Assembly: GCA_016212195.1 (NCBI GenBank)
Contig: JACRGW010000039.1
Coordinates: 1 to 23,479 of the forward strand
Origin: Nitrospirota bacterium
GTDB taxonomy: Bacteria > Nitrospirota > Thermodesulfovibrionia > JACRGW01
DNA: 23,479 bases
Reading direction: 5' to 3'
How positions within the stretch are numbered: position 1 is the first letter of the stretch; each line of letters opens with the position of its first letter. Shown one piece after another: positions 1-7,649 of the stretch. A program made the translations under genes and the position numbers. The notes under the pieces were generated by a model. It had not been told where the DNA came from. It searched no databases and worked only from the letters and a program-made list of their open reading frames with translations.

Positions 1-1047
1 AGGAGGGCCCTCGAGAAGAAGGCACTCGAAAGAGAGAATATCGCTCTTAAGACACAGATAGAGACAAGGTACTCCTTCCAGAATATTATCGGAAACAGCC
101 CTGAGATGCATGAGGTCTTCAGGGTAATGAGACATGCTGCCTCAAGTGAAAGTAATGTATTAATCACCGGGGAGAGCGGCACAGGCAAAGAACTCGTTGC
201 GCGGGCGATTCACAGTAACAGTGTGAGGGCAAGGAAAAGGTTTGTGGTAATCAACTGCGGGGCAATCCCTGAGGGGCTACTCGAGTCAGAACTCTTCGGT
301 CATGTTAAGGGCGCATTCACAGGGGCGGTTTCTGATAAGAGGGGGCTGATAGAGGAGGCTGACAGGGGCACCCTTTTCCTTGATGAGATCGGTGAACTTG
401 CACCGCATCTTCAGGTAAAACTCCTCAGGGTACTGCAGGATGGCGGATTTTTGAGGGTAGGTGAAACCGAACCCCGAAAGGTCGATGTCCGTGTTATTGC
501 AGCCACAAATAAGGATTTAAAGAAGGCAATCTCTGAAAAACATTTCAGAGAAGATCTCTACTACAGGCTCCATGTAATACCCATAGAGTTACCACCATTG
601 AGAAACAGGAAAGAAGACATTCCCCTTCTTGTTAATCATTTTATCGAAAAACATAAAGTAAAGGCGGTTAATAAGAATATTACAGGTATTTCCAGGGAGG
701 CAATGCAGGCACTGATCGATTACCATTTTCCTGGAAATGTGAGGGAGTTGGAAAATGCAATTGAATATGCCATAGCCTTTACATCTGGCCATTTAATCCA
801 GAAGGATGATTTGCCAAAATACATACTGGAAGGGAAACGGCTCATAGAAGAAGCACGAACGATACCATTAATGCCGCTAAGAGAGGCAAAGGCACAGTTC
901 GAAAGAAGTCTTATTATAGCAGCCCTCATAGAATCAGGAGGCAATATATCCGAGGCCGCAAGACTTCTCACCATTCACCGCCAAAATCTTCAGCAAAAGA
1001 TAAGGCTTTTAAAGATAGACCTCAAAACCTTATTCCCGAAGAAATAG
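1..1047 (+). CDS. sigma-54-dependent transcriptional activator (AAA+ / Fis HTH), 5' end missing
   Basis: The reading frame is open to the left edge, so the N-terminal sensory or receiver domain lies outside the window. The first ~25 visible codons are charged and helical, like a linker. Counting from the first in-window codon, the AAA+ domain has Walker A TGESGTGKE (about 56-64), the sigma-54 contact loop GAFTGA (about 104-109) and Walker B LFLDEIGE (about 125-132). The C-terminus (GGNISEAARLL...HRQNLQQKI) is a Fis-type helix-turn-helix. Proteins of this NtrC family use ATP hydrolysis to open promoters held by RNA polymerase with sigma-54. A palindrome and a -24/-12 promoter follow directly, so the next operon is its likely target. 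The input signal cannot be seen. It could be a two-component response regulator or a one-component activator. The family call is very secure. Confidence 0.95.
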   Translation, partial: RRALEKKALERENIALKTQIETRYSFQNIIGNSPEMHEVFRVMRHAASSESNVLITGESGTGKELVARAIHSNSVRARKRFVVINCGAIPEGLLESELFGHVKGAFTGAVSDKRGLIEEADRGTLFLDEIGELAPHLQVKLLRVLQDGGFLRVGETEPRKVDVRVIAATNKDLKKAISEKHFREDLYYRLHVIPIELPPLRNRKEDIPLLVNHFIEKHKVKAVNKNITGISREAMQALIDYHFPGNVRELENAIEYAIAFTSGHLIQKDDLPKYILEGKRLIEEARTIPLMPLREAKAQFERSLIIAALIESGGNISEAARLLTIHRQNLQQKIRLLKIDLKTLFPKK

Positions 1048-1059
1048 CTTCATCCAGCC

Positions 1060-1076
1060 TGCAGTAATTTCTTGCA
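1060..1076. promoter_or_regulatory. imperfect second activator half-site/palindrome
   Basis: TGCAGTAATTTCTTGCA repeats the TGCAGTAA half of the perfect palindrome 25 bp downstream and ends in a degenerate opposite half (TTGCA). Paired inverted sites upstream of a -24/-12 promoter are typical for NtrC-family activators. The role is inferred from position and similarity only. Confidence 0.4.
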
Positions 1077-1083
1077 TCAATCT

Positions 1084-1103
1084 TTGCAGTAAATTTACTG
1101 CAA
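1084..1103. promoter_or_regulatory. 20-bp perfect palindrome, candidate enhancer site for the adjacent activator
   Basis: TTGCAGTAAATTTACTGCAA is exactly self-complementary. Its centre lies about 75 bp upstream of the transcription start expected from the -24/-12 promoter at 1142-1158, a usual distance for a sigma-54 activator binding site. It begins 37 bp after the stop of a Fis-type activator gene. It might instead fold as a weak terminator for that gene, but the stem has no real loop and the following bases (TCCCTTTTAT) are only a poor T-tract. Confidence 0.55.
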
Positions 1104-1141
1104 TCCCTTTTATAACTTCCTGAAAAATATATAAATATTTG

Positions 1142-1158
1142 TTGGCATGGATTCTGCT
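1142..1158 (+). promoter_or_regulatory. sigma-54 (-24/-12) promoter
   Basis: TTGGCATGGATTCTGCT has the invariant GG (1144-1145) and GC (1156-1157) exactly 10 bases apart. It fits the known consensus YTGGCACG-N4-TTGCW at most positions, with C>T at the last base of GGCAC and a T>C in the -12 element. The predicted start near 1169 lies just before the GAGG ribosome binding site of the first USP gene. The gene immediately upstream encodes a sigma-54 activator. Confidence 0.7.
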
Positions 1159-1184
1159 CTATTGAAGTGGTAAAGAGGAAAATT

Positions 1185-1598
1185 ATGGCCAGAATATTGG
1201 TTGCCATTGACAATACGATGCCTTCAAATGAAGCAGTGGAGTATGCAATTAAGATTGCAAAGGCCACAGATTCAGGACTTTTAGTACTCGGTATTATACC
1301 CATTCATTTATATAACAGATGGGAATCAGGACTTAAAGAGATAGAAAAGGCAACTGAGAAGTCCCTTAATTCGGTAAGGGAAATAGCGGAAAAAAGCGGC
1401 ATTAAAGTAGAGAGTATAATCTGTTCTGGATATCCTGATGAAGAGATAATCAGGGTTTCTGCAGAACTTGATGTATCTATGGTCATTATGCCATCAGGAA
1501 AGGGTGATGGTTCAGAAATCTGCAAGGCCGCGGCTATTCTGCTAAATGAATTAGCGAAGCCGCTTAAAAAACCGCTTGTTTTAGTTCCTGTTTCTTGA
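1185..1598 (+). CDS. universal stress protein family protein, single domain, divergent
   Basis: A 137-aa cytoplasmic protein with the UspA-type start MARILVAIDNT and end PLVLVPVS. A GTG at 1167 would add six residues, but ATG 1185 is preferred because AGAGG lies 7 nt upstream and the family begins at this point. The usual ATP-binding signature G-2x-G-9x-G(S/T) is not kept: the region reads MPSGKGDGSEICKAAAI. Nucleotide binding is therefore doubtful, and a dimerising or regulatory role is more likely. It is the first gene behind the -24/-12 promoter and is followed after 20 bp by a 59-aa gene. The family assignment is firm; the function is unknown. Confidence 0.9.
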   Translation: MARILVAIDNTMPSNEAVEYAIKIAKATDSGLLVLGIIPIHLYNRWESGLKEIEKATEKSLNSVREIAEKSGIKVESIICSGYPDEEIIRVSAELDVSMVIMPSGKGDGSEICKAAAILLNELAKPLKKPLVLVPVS

Positions 1599-1618
1599 AA
1601 ACTATGAAAGGAAAATAA

Positions 1619-1798
1619 ATGGCGAAAAGATTTATAAAAAAATTAGAGAATATCTTTATAGCAATAACCTTTGCAGAATCAGGAGAATTCGAAACAGCAA
1701 GGGAGATCCTAAAGGCATCCAAGGAAGATTCAGAAATAAGACATAAGGAGAAAGTTAGAGATGTTTCTGTATTTGCCAGTGGCTTTAACAAGCATTAA
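1619..1798 (+). CDS. 59-aa conserved-type small protein, unknown function
   Basis: ATG 1619 is preceded by GAAAGGAAA (ribosome binding site) and runs to TAA 1796-1798. The product begins MAKRFIKKLENIFIAITFAE and continues SGEFETAREILK, then a charged tail: a short amphipathic helix followed by an acidic/basic region, with no signal peptide. From memory, small proteins with an 'AITFAEAGEFETARE' core sit beside USP and TSUP genes in other anaerobes, but I cannot check this here. The last 38 bp overlap the start of the TSUP permease in another frame, which suggests translational coupling. It may be a small partner or regulator of the permease or the USPs; that is inference. Confidence 0.8.
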   Translation: MAKRFIKKLENIFIAITFAESGEFETAREILKASKEDSEIRHKEKVRDVSVFASGFNKH

Positions 1799-2678
1799 TA
1801 TCATGATACCGGTTGGGCTTGGACTAGCTGTAGGTCTGCTTTCCGGTCTTTTTGGTGTAGGTGGTGGTTTTCTAATGACCCCTCTCTTAATAATGCTCGG
1901 CATATCACCAACTGTTGCAGCGGCTACTGACTCCAATCAGATTGTAGCAGCATCAACCTCTGGAACATATGCCCACTGGAAGATGGGTAATGTGGATTTC
2001 AAGATGGGGTTATATCTTCTTGCCGGAGGTTTCGCAGGAGGACTTGTTGGTGTACAGGCCATCAAAGTTCTGAGGGCAACAGGTAATGCAGATTTTGTTA
2101 TAAAAATGACCTATGTCTTTATGCTTGGTATAGTCGGTATATATATGTTCATTGAAAGCCTTACAAGCATGAAAAAAAAGAAAACAGAAGAAGTAAAAAC
2201 TGAAAAAGAATCAAAAATGTCAAAATTTCTTAAGTCCCTTCCTTTCCAAACTCATTTTGAAAAATCAGGCGTAACCAACTCTCTGCTTGTGCCCGTTATT
2301 TTCGGAGGTTTCGTGGGAATCCTCGCAGCAATAATGGGTGTAGGTGGTGGATTTTTGATGGTACCTGTAATGGTGTATATCCTGAGAATGCCTATGCATG
2401 TTGTTGTAGGCACGAGTCTTTTCCAGATATTATTTAACTGCATAGAGGTCACATTCCTTCAAGCATACACTAACCATAATGTTGATTTTATCCTTGCAGT
2501 TTTGCTGCTGCTCGGTTCAACGGTTGGGGCACAGGTCGGAGCAGTCTTTGGCAGGAAACTAAAGGGAGATCAGCTCAAGATAATCCTCGCAGTGATAGTA
2601 CTTACAGTGACAGTGAAGATAATCTTTGAACTCACATTGAATCCATCATTACTGTTATCTCAGGCGGGAGGGCACTAA
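1761..2678 (+). CDS. TSUP (TauE/SafE) family membrane permease
   Basis: A 305-aa integral membrane protein. The TSUP family (PF01925) has two homologous halves, each opening with a glycine-rich motif. Here they are GLLSGLFGVGGGFLMTPLL (about residues 24-42) and GILAAIMGVGGGFLMVPVM in the second half. A charged cytoplasmic loop rich in Lys/Glu (about 134-155) separates them. Family members move sulfite, sulfonates or other small organic sulfur anions, or have unknown substrates; the substrate cannot be read from the sequence. The start is supported by AAGGAG ten bases upstream. The gene overlaps the preceding small ORF, and its stop shares one base with the next start, so the operon is translationally coupled. 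Confidence 0.92.
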   Translation: MFLYLPVALTSINIMIPVGLGLAVGLLSGLFGVGGGFLMTPLLIMLGISPTVAAATDSNQIVAASTSGTYAHWKMGNVDFKMGLYLLAGGFAGGLVGVQAIKVLRATGNADFVIKMTYVFMLGIVGIYMFIESLTSMKKKKTEEVKTEKESKMSKFLKSLPFQTHFEKSGVTNSLLVPVIFGGFVGILAAIMGVGGGFLMVPVMVYILRMPMHVVVGTSLFQILFNCIEVTFLQAYTNHNVDFILAVLLLLGSTVGAQVGAVFGRKLKGDQLKIILAVIVLTVTVKIIFELTLNPSLLLSQAGGH

Positions 2679-3460
2679 TGAAAAAGTTCAAGTTTCTCAT
2701 ATTGCTTTCCTTTGGATTTTTAATTCTGAATTTTGCATTTTCCGATGAGGCATTTGCTATGCTTACGGTTAAGGAAAACCACGAAAATATAAAAATAGAT
2801 TTCTTTTATCATGGAAGCACAGTGAGTGTCAGTGGCGAAGCAGATTCAGGCACAGATCTGATTATAAAGATAACTTCTCCTGAAGGACATCAGTCATTAA
2901 GAAAAAAAGGGAAAGTTGCAGGTCTTTTGTGGATGAATGTGGGAGAATTGAAATTTGAACACACGCCTAATCTATATTTCTTACACAGTACAAGAAATAT
3001 AGACGAAATTCTGATTGAGAAGGAGATGGATAAATATGTGATCGGTTATTCTGCTCTGAGAAGGCATACAGAAATAAACCCTGTAGCAAATGAAAATGAA
3101 AAGACTGAATGGTTCAATGAATTTGTGAAATTTAAAGAGTCTTCAAGATTATACTCAACATCATACGGAAAGATCTCAACAACTGTAGAAAACGGAACAC
3201 TGCATTACTATATAAATCTAAACTGGCCCTATCAGGCACCGCCTGGTGATTATAAAGTTACAGTTTATGAGATCGAAGATAAAAAGATAATCGAAATAGC
3301 AGAAGCAAAGGTATTAGTTGAACAGGTCAGTATCGTGAAGATATTATCATATATGTCGAAGAATAAAGGTGCCCTGTATGGGGTCATATCAATAGTTATA
3401 GCACTGGCCGCAGGTTTTGGTGTAGGTATGATATTCAGGAAAAGTGGTGGAGCGCATTAA
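2678..3460 (+). CDS. TIGR02186-like secreted protein with C-terminal membrane anchor
   Basis: A 260-aa protein with a signal peptide (KFKFLILLSFGFLILNFAF, likely cut near residue 27), a beta-rich extracytoplasmic domain (about 28-230) and one C-terminal transmembrane helix (LYGVISIVIALAAGFGVGMIF, about 233-253) ending in a short basic tail. Architecture and neighbourhood match the TIGR02186 / PF09608 'putative transmembrane protein' family, which I recall as a frequent partner of TSUP permeases; the family has no known biochemical role. Its ATG overlaps the TSUP stop by one base. It may act as a periplasmic accessory or substrate-handling subunit of the permease (inference). Confidence 0.8.
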   Translation: MKKFKFLILLSFGFLILNFAFSDEAFAMLTVKENHENIKIDFFYHGSTVSVSGEADSGTDLIIKITSPEGHQSLRKKGKVAGLLWMNVGELKFEHTPNLYFLHSTRNIDEILIEKEMDKYVIGYSALRRHTEINPVANENEKTEWFNEFVKFKESSRLYSTSYGKISTTVENGTLHYYINLNWPYQAPPGDYKVTVYEIEDKKIIEIAEAKVLVEQVSIVKILSYMSKNKGALYGVISIVIALAAGFGVGMIFRKSGGAH

Positions 3461-3461
3461 C

Positions 3462-4319
3462 ATGTATGAGACAATATTGGTAGCAATCGATGACTCAGAA
3501 TTCAGCAAGGCAGCCCTCTTAGAGGTTTCATACTGGGTAAAGAGGCATGGTGGCAAAGTCATCCTTATCAATGCAGTATATTTTGATGAAGAGGAATTTA
3601 CCATTGCACCGGAACAAAGGGAAAAGCGTCTTGAACTCGCTAAAGAGCTTTGTCATCAAACGAAAAACATGGTTTTATCCGAGTTCGGTATAAATGTAGA
3701 ATCTCTTGCCTGCGAGGGTGAGCCACCCGAGGTTATAGTTGATATTGCTCGGGAAAAGAAGGCAGACCTTATCGCCCTTGGAACCTACGGCAGAAGGGGA
3801 TTGAAGAGATTACTGCTTGGAAGTGTAACATCAAGCGTCATTGTAAATTCTCATACCGATGTGCTGGTAGTAAAGAAACCCTGCATTGAGTGTACAGGAA
3901 TTTATAGATCAATTCTCCTTCCCTTTGATGGATCAGAGTTCAGTAAAAAGGCCCTTGATCGTGCCTGTGAGTTATCAAAGATCGATGATGCAGAGATAAC
4001 AGCATTATATGTGGTTCCACGCTATGAAGAAATGATAGAATTTTTCAGATCGAGCTCGATAAAGAAGAGTCTTTTTCAAGAGGCAGAGAAGATCGTCGAT
4101 GGGTCAAAAGTGATTGCCTCGAGGCACGGAGTAGCGATAAAAACAGAAATTCAAGAAGGACAAGGAGCTGAAAAGATCGTAGAGACTGCTAAAAGACTTA
4201 AAACCGATATGATTGCCATGGGAACTTATGGATGGAGAGGTATTAACAAGGCAGTAATGGGAAGCACAGCAGAAAGGGTAATCATTCATGCCTCCTGTCC
4301 CGTGCTGGTTGTGAGGTGA
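3462..4319 (+). CDS. tandem-domain universal stress protein
   Basis: A 285-aa protein made of two UspA domains. Domain 1 (about 1-140) contains GTYGRRGLKRLLLGSV and domain 2 (about 146-285) contains GTYGWRGINKAVMGST. Both keep the G-2x-G-9x-G(S/T) signature of ATP-binding USPs, so this is the likely nucleotide-binding member of the cluster, unlike the single-domain USPs on either side. Start ATG 3462 gives the typical MYETILVAIDDSE opening with GGTGGAG upstream. An in-frame GTG at 3444 lies inside the end of the previous gene and is less likely. Two domains in one chain imitate the normal USP dimer. Confidence 0.93.
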   Translation: MYETILVAIDDSEFSKAALLEVSYWVKRHGGKVILINAVYFDEEEFTIAPEQREKRLELAKELCHQTKNMVLSEFGINVESLACEGEPPEVIVDIAREKKADLIALGTYGRRGLKRLLLGSVTSSVIVNSHTDVLVVKKPCIECTGIYRSILLPFDGSEFSKKALDRACELSKIDDAEITALYVVPRYEEMIEFFRSSSIKKSLFQEAEKIVDGSKVIASRHGVAIKTEIQEGQGAEKIVETAKRLKTDMIAMGTYGWRGINKAVMGSTAERVIIHASCPVLVVR

Positions 4320-4325
4320 CGGAAG

Positions 4326-4745
4326 ATGAAGGGTTACAGGAAGATCCTTATAGCAGTAAACGGCTCTAAGGATGTCCTTATACAGGGCTTAAAACTTGCA
4401 TGCGATGAGAAATGCTGGGTTACGGTTGTTAAGGTGATCCCCCCTTACGAAGGAGATCTGGATCTGGTTGGTGTTAAAAATATTGGGGATGTATTAAATG
4501 GTGGAAGAGATAAAGCCGTTTTTGAAATAAATGATGTAGCAGAGGCTGAGGGAACCTTGATAAAAACAAGACTCGAAGAAGGAGATATCTATAAAAAGAT
4601 TGTTGAAATAGCAGAGGAAGAAAACTGCGACCTTATTATAATGGGAAACAATAAACGGAACGGCATTAAAAAACTATTTGGTAAAAATATCGTAGAAAAG
4701 GTAATTAACTACGCCTCTTGCCCTGTGCTTGTGGTTAAAGCGTAA
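4326..4745 (+). CDS. universal stress protein family protein, divergent
   Basis: A 139-aa single UspA domain (MKGYRKILIAVNGSKD ... ASCPVLVVKA), starting 6 bp after the tandem USP stop. The ATP signature is degraded: the region reads MGNNKRNGIKKLFGKNIVEK, with the final G(S/T) changed to GK. ATP binding is therefore uncertain. It is the last gene of the USP/TSUP operon and is followed by a short GC hairpin before convergent genes. Confidence 0.88.
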   Translation: MKGYRKILIAVNGSKDVLIQGLKLACDEKCWVTVVKVIPPYEGDLDLVGVKNIGDVLNGGRDKAVFEINDVAEAEGTLIKTRLEEGDIYKKIVEIAEEENCDLIIMGNNKRNGIKKLFGKNIVEKVINYASCPVLVVKA

Positions 4746-4758
4746 TTCAATAATATAA

Positions 4759-4775
4759 CCGCACCCTGTGTGCGG
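4759..4775. terminator. hairpin between convergent operons
   Basis: CCGCAC and GTGCGG form a perfect 6-bp GC stem with loop CCTGT, between the last USP gene (plus) and the pit gene (minus). On the minus side it is followed by an AT-rich stretch; on the plus side the T-tract is poor. The location in the 40-bp gap between convergent stops supports a terminator role, probably two-way but weak. Confidence 0.5.
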
Positions 4776-4785
4776 TAGATTAGAA

Positions 4786-5787
4786 TTAAAGCCCCTGGGA
4801 CTTTATAATTAGAAATCCTTTGCAGATAAGCCATGCCATTATACCACATAAGGGGAGGGTAAATATCCATGCCAGCACTATCTTCCCTGCTATTCCCCAT
4901 CTCACAGCACTGAGCCTCTTTGTGGCCCCAACCCCCATAATAGACGTAGAGATCACATGGGTTGTGCTTACAGGAAAGCCAAAGTGACTTGAGGTCAGGA
5001 TGATCAATGTAGCAGAAGTCTCAGCAGCAAAGCCATGGATTGGCTGGAGCTTGAGAATTCCCATACCGAGTGTCTTTATAACCTTCCATCCCCCTAAGGC
5101 TGTACCTAAACCCATAGCAACAGCGCATATCAGCATAACCCAGAAGGGAACATCAACACTCTTAATGAATCCACCGCTTACAAGGGCAAGGGTGATTATC
5201 CCCATCACCTTCTGGGCATCGTTACTACCATGACTAAAGGCCATAAAGCTTGATGAAAGTATCTGAAGCCTGCCGAAATGTTTATTCACGAATCCTGAAG
5301 AAAGATTTCCGAAGAACTTAAGGATCAGGAGCATAAAAAGGATTCCTATTATGAAGCCGAAAAGAGGCGACAGAAGCAGGGAAGAAAATATTTTCGTAAG
5401 CCCCCTTAGATTCAGGATATTAATTCCTCCATAGGCCACAGCAGCGCCAATAAGACTTCCGATGAGGGCGTGAGAAGCGCTAACAGGCATTCCCAAAAAA
5501 GTCATGAGACCATTCCAGATAAATCCAGAAAGAAGGGCTGCTGCAACTACAGGCTGGATTACTGCCGAGGGGTCCACAATTCCTGTTCCTATGGTCTTTG
5601 CAACGGCTGTTGTAAAAAAGGCACCGAGGATATTCATTACAGCCGCCATGACTACAGCAACTACTGGGCTGAGAACTCTGGTTGAGACGACTGTTGCGAT
5701 GGCATTAGCTGAGTCATTCCATCCATTGCTTACATCGAAGGCTAAGGCCAGAAAGACAATAATGATTATAATGACCAATTCAGGCAT
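4786..5787 (-). CDS. pit: PiT family inorganic phosphate transporter
   Basis: A 333-aa polytopic membrane protein with both PiT (PF01384) signatures: NGWNDSANA (residues 21-29) in the first half and FSHGSNDAQKVMG (184-196) in the second. PiT carriers import phosphate with protons, in many bacteria as the neutral metal-phosphate complex (Mg, Ca, Mn, Zn). Some members are Na-coupled, and coupling cannot be read here. The start overlaps the stop of the upstream DUF47 gene by 8 bp and lacks its own strong ribosome site, which suggests translational coupling. It is the last gene of a four-gene metal/phosphate operon. Confidence 0.93.
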   Translation of the reverse strand: MPELVIIIIIVFLALAFDVSNGWNDSANAIATVVSTRVLSPVVAVVMAAVMNILGAFFTTAVAKTIGTGIVDPSAVIQPVVAAALLSGFIWNGLMTFLGMPVSASHALIGSLIGAAVAYGGINILNLRGLTKIFSSLLLSPLFGFIIGILFMLLILKFFGNLSSGFVNKHFGRLQILSSSFMAFSHGSNDAQKVMGIITLALVSGGFIKSVDVPFWVMLICAVAMGLGTALGGWKVIKTLGMGILKLQPIHGFAAETSATLIILTSSHFGFPVSTTHVISTSIMGVGATKRLSAVRWGIAGKIVLAWIFTLPLCGIMAWLICKGFLIIKSQGL

Positions 5788-6403
5788 GCTTCAGCACTAT
5801 ACCTTCAAGTATATTAGCTACATCCTCACACTTATCCATAGCATCTTCCATATTCTTATAGATTTCCCTCCATTTTATTACTATCAAAGGGTCTTTCTCC
5901 GCGTCGAAAAGATTTCCTAACGCATCTCTATATACCCTGTCCCCTTCATTCTCAAGCTGATTAATCTTTATGCAGTATTCATTGATATAGCTATAATTCT
6001 TCTCTTTCAGATAGGATAGGGCCTTCGAAACAGCCTCTGTAGTAGTAAATATAATTCTTGACATGTTTACGGCCTCAGTTGTTGGTTCCTTTACCTTGAA
6101 GACAAACATCCTGTCAGCTGTTCCATCGATAAGGTCGAGAATATCATCGAGTCTACATATAAGGGCATGGATATCCTCCCTGTCTATGGGGGTTATGAAG
6201 GTTTTGTTTAACCTCTTAATCGTCTCATGGGTGATCAGATCACCCTCATTCTCTACGTTGAAGATCCTCTTTGTCTTCTCCTCAGCGTTTGTATAGTCCT
6301 CCATCAACTCCTTTAGGAGTCTGGCTCCTTCATGGAGGTTTTTTGATGCGCTTTCAAAGAGTGCGAAGAAATCCTGTTTCTTAGCGAATATACTTTTTAA
6401 CAA
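5780..6403 (-). CDS. DUF47 / PhoU-like PiT accessory protein, TTG start
   Basis: A 207-aa soluble, all-helical protein of the DUF47 (PF01865) family, related in fold to PhoU. Typical elements are FFALFESASKNLHEGARLL at the N-terminus and repeated acidic ENEGD motifs (ENEGDLITHET near 50, ENEGDRVYRDA near 150), thought to hold metal clusters in PhoU-like proteins. DUF47 genes sit directly upstream of pit in many bacteria and are believed to modulate it. The start is TTG 6403, preceded by a near-perfect AAGGAGGTGA (6408-6417), so an unusual start codon is offset by a very strong ribosome site. It follows the NRAMP-like gene by 18 bp. Confidence 0.92.
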   Translation of the reverse strand: MLKSIFAKKQDFFALFESASKNLHEGARLLKELMEDYTNAEEKTKRIFNVENEGDLITHETIKRLNKTFITPIDREDIHALICRLDDILDLIDGTADRMFVFKVKEPTTEAVNMSRIIFTTTEAVSKALSYLKEKNYSYINEYCIKINQLENEGDRVYRDALGNLFDAEKDPLIVIKWREIYKNMEDAMDKCEDVANILEGIVLKHA

Positions 6404-6407
6404 TTTC

Positions 6408-6417
6408 TCACCTCCTT
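6408..6417 (-). promoter_or_regulatory. strong Shine-Dalgarno that fixes the TTG start of the DUF47 gene
   Basis: The minus strand reads AAGGAGGTGA four bases before TTG 6403. It lies in the 18-bp gap after the NRAMP-like stop, and no nearby ATG in frame would use it. Confidence 0.85.
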
Positions 6418-6421
6418 ATAG

Positions 6422-7648
6422 CTAACTATAGAACATTGTAATAAACAGTGCTATGGTCAAACTTATCATAACCACCACTGTTCCCCATGCTATATAGTTA
6501 TACTCCTTCGAATTCACATACTCTCCCATAATGTTCCTGTTGTTTACGAGGAGAACCGCAAAAATAAGTATAAAGGGAAGAATAATACCATTGAGGACAG
6601 AAGATAAAACCATAAGAAGGACAAGTGGCGCCTTTGGTATCAGGATTATCAAAGCAGAAATGAGTATCAGAGCGGTATAGATCCCCATAAACTGCGGGGC
6701 TTCTTTAAAGGTCTTATTCACCCCTGCCTCCCAGCCCATTGCCTCGCAGATATAATAGGCTGTGGCTAATGGGACTATTATTGCTCCGAGAACTGATGCA
6801 TTAGCAAGACTTATAGCAAAAAGGGTGGAGGCATACTCTCCTGCCAGTGGCTTCAGTGCGATTGCTGCTTCGGAGGCATCGTTTATCCTTATACCTAAGG
6901 GGAAAAGGGTTGTGGCACAGGTAACTATTATAAAAAATGCTATAATGTCAGTCATCGAACACCCTATGATAACATCGAGCTTTGATGCCTTATAATGTTC
7001 TTTCTTTATTCCTTTCTCTGCAATAGATGACTGGAGATAAAACTGCATCCAGGGGGTTATGGTTGTGCCTATGATCGCTATGGTCAGCATTATAAAATCC
7101 CTATCCCATTTGAAGGTTGGTATAAATGTATGTGTTGCTACCTTCAACCAATCAGGCCTTGAAAGAAAACCTGATATAACATAGCCTAAATACATTAGAC
7201 ATGAAACGAGAAGCACCCGTTCAATAATCCTGTAACTTCCCTTTATAACGAGAAACCATATAATGAGGGCCATTAAAGGAACAGTAATATACCTTGTCAG
7301 TCCAAAGACCTCCATACTTGCAGCCCATCCGGCGAATTCTGCTATAGTAGTACCGAAGTTTGCAACAAGAAGGGCGAGCATTATAAAGAAGGCAGACTTA
7401 ACCCCGTACTCCTCCCGTATAAGTTCTGATAATCCTTTTCCTGTTATAACCCCCATCCTTGATACCATCTCCTGGATAACAATTAGGGCGATGGTGGTGG
7501 GAATCAATGTCCAGAGGAGACTGTATCCGAACCTTGCCCCTGCAACTGAATAGGTAGTAATCCCACCTGCGTCATTATCTACATTTGCGGTAATGATACC
7601 CGGCCCGATTACGGCAAGAAAGAGTAATATTCTTCTTCTTTCAAACAT
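6422..7648 (-). CDS. NRAMP-like divalent metal transporter lacking the DPGN/MPH motifs
   Basis: A 408-aa membrane protein with about 11 hydrophobic segments. The opening RRRILLFLAVIGPGIITA is that of the NRAMP/SLC11 family (PF01566). In classical NRAMP proteins the metal site uses DPGN in helix 1 and MPH in helix 6. Here the helix-1 motif is VDNDAGG (23-29) and helix 6 reads TPWMQFY (198-204), so the site is rebuilt. The first Asp aligns with the DPGN Asp, while the Asn position aligns with Ala. Such NRAMP-related carriers include magnesium transporters (NRMT type). The start lies 1 bp from the stop of a gene for a soluble MgtE-type regulatory protein, which also points to Mg or Mn. The substrate is inferred, not shown. 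Confidence 0.88.
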   Translation of the reverse strand: MFERRRILLFLAVIGPGIITANVDNDAGGITTYSVAGARFGYSLLWTLIPTTIALIVIQEMVSRMGVITGKGLSELIREEYGVKSAFFIMLALLVANFGTTIAEFAGWAASMEVFGLTRYITVPLMALIIWFLVIKGSYRIIERVLLVSCLMYLGYVISGFLSRPDWLKVATHTFIPTFKWDRDFIMLTIAIIGTTITPWMQFYLQSSIAEKGIKKEHYKASKLDVIIGCSMTDIIAFFIIVTCATTLFPLGIRINDASEAAIALKPLAGEYASTLFAISLANASVLGAIIVPLATAYYICEAMGWEAGVNKTFKEAPQFMGIYTALILISALIILIPKAPLVLLMVLSSVLNGIILPFILIFAVLLVNNRNIMGEYVNSKEYNYIAWGTVVVMISLTIALFITMFYS

Positions 7649-7649
7649 C

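Noticed and set aside
720..974. Minus-strand ORF of 84 aa inside the sigma-54 activator
   Set aside because: It is the shadow of a strongly conserved AAA+ gene, without a ribosome site or family resemblance.
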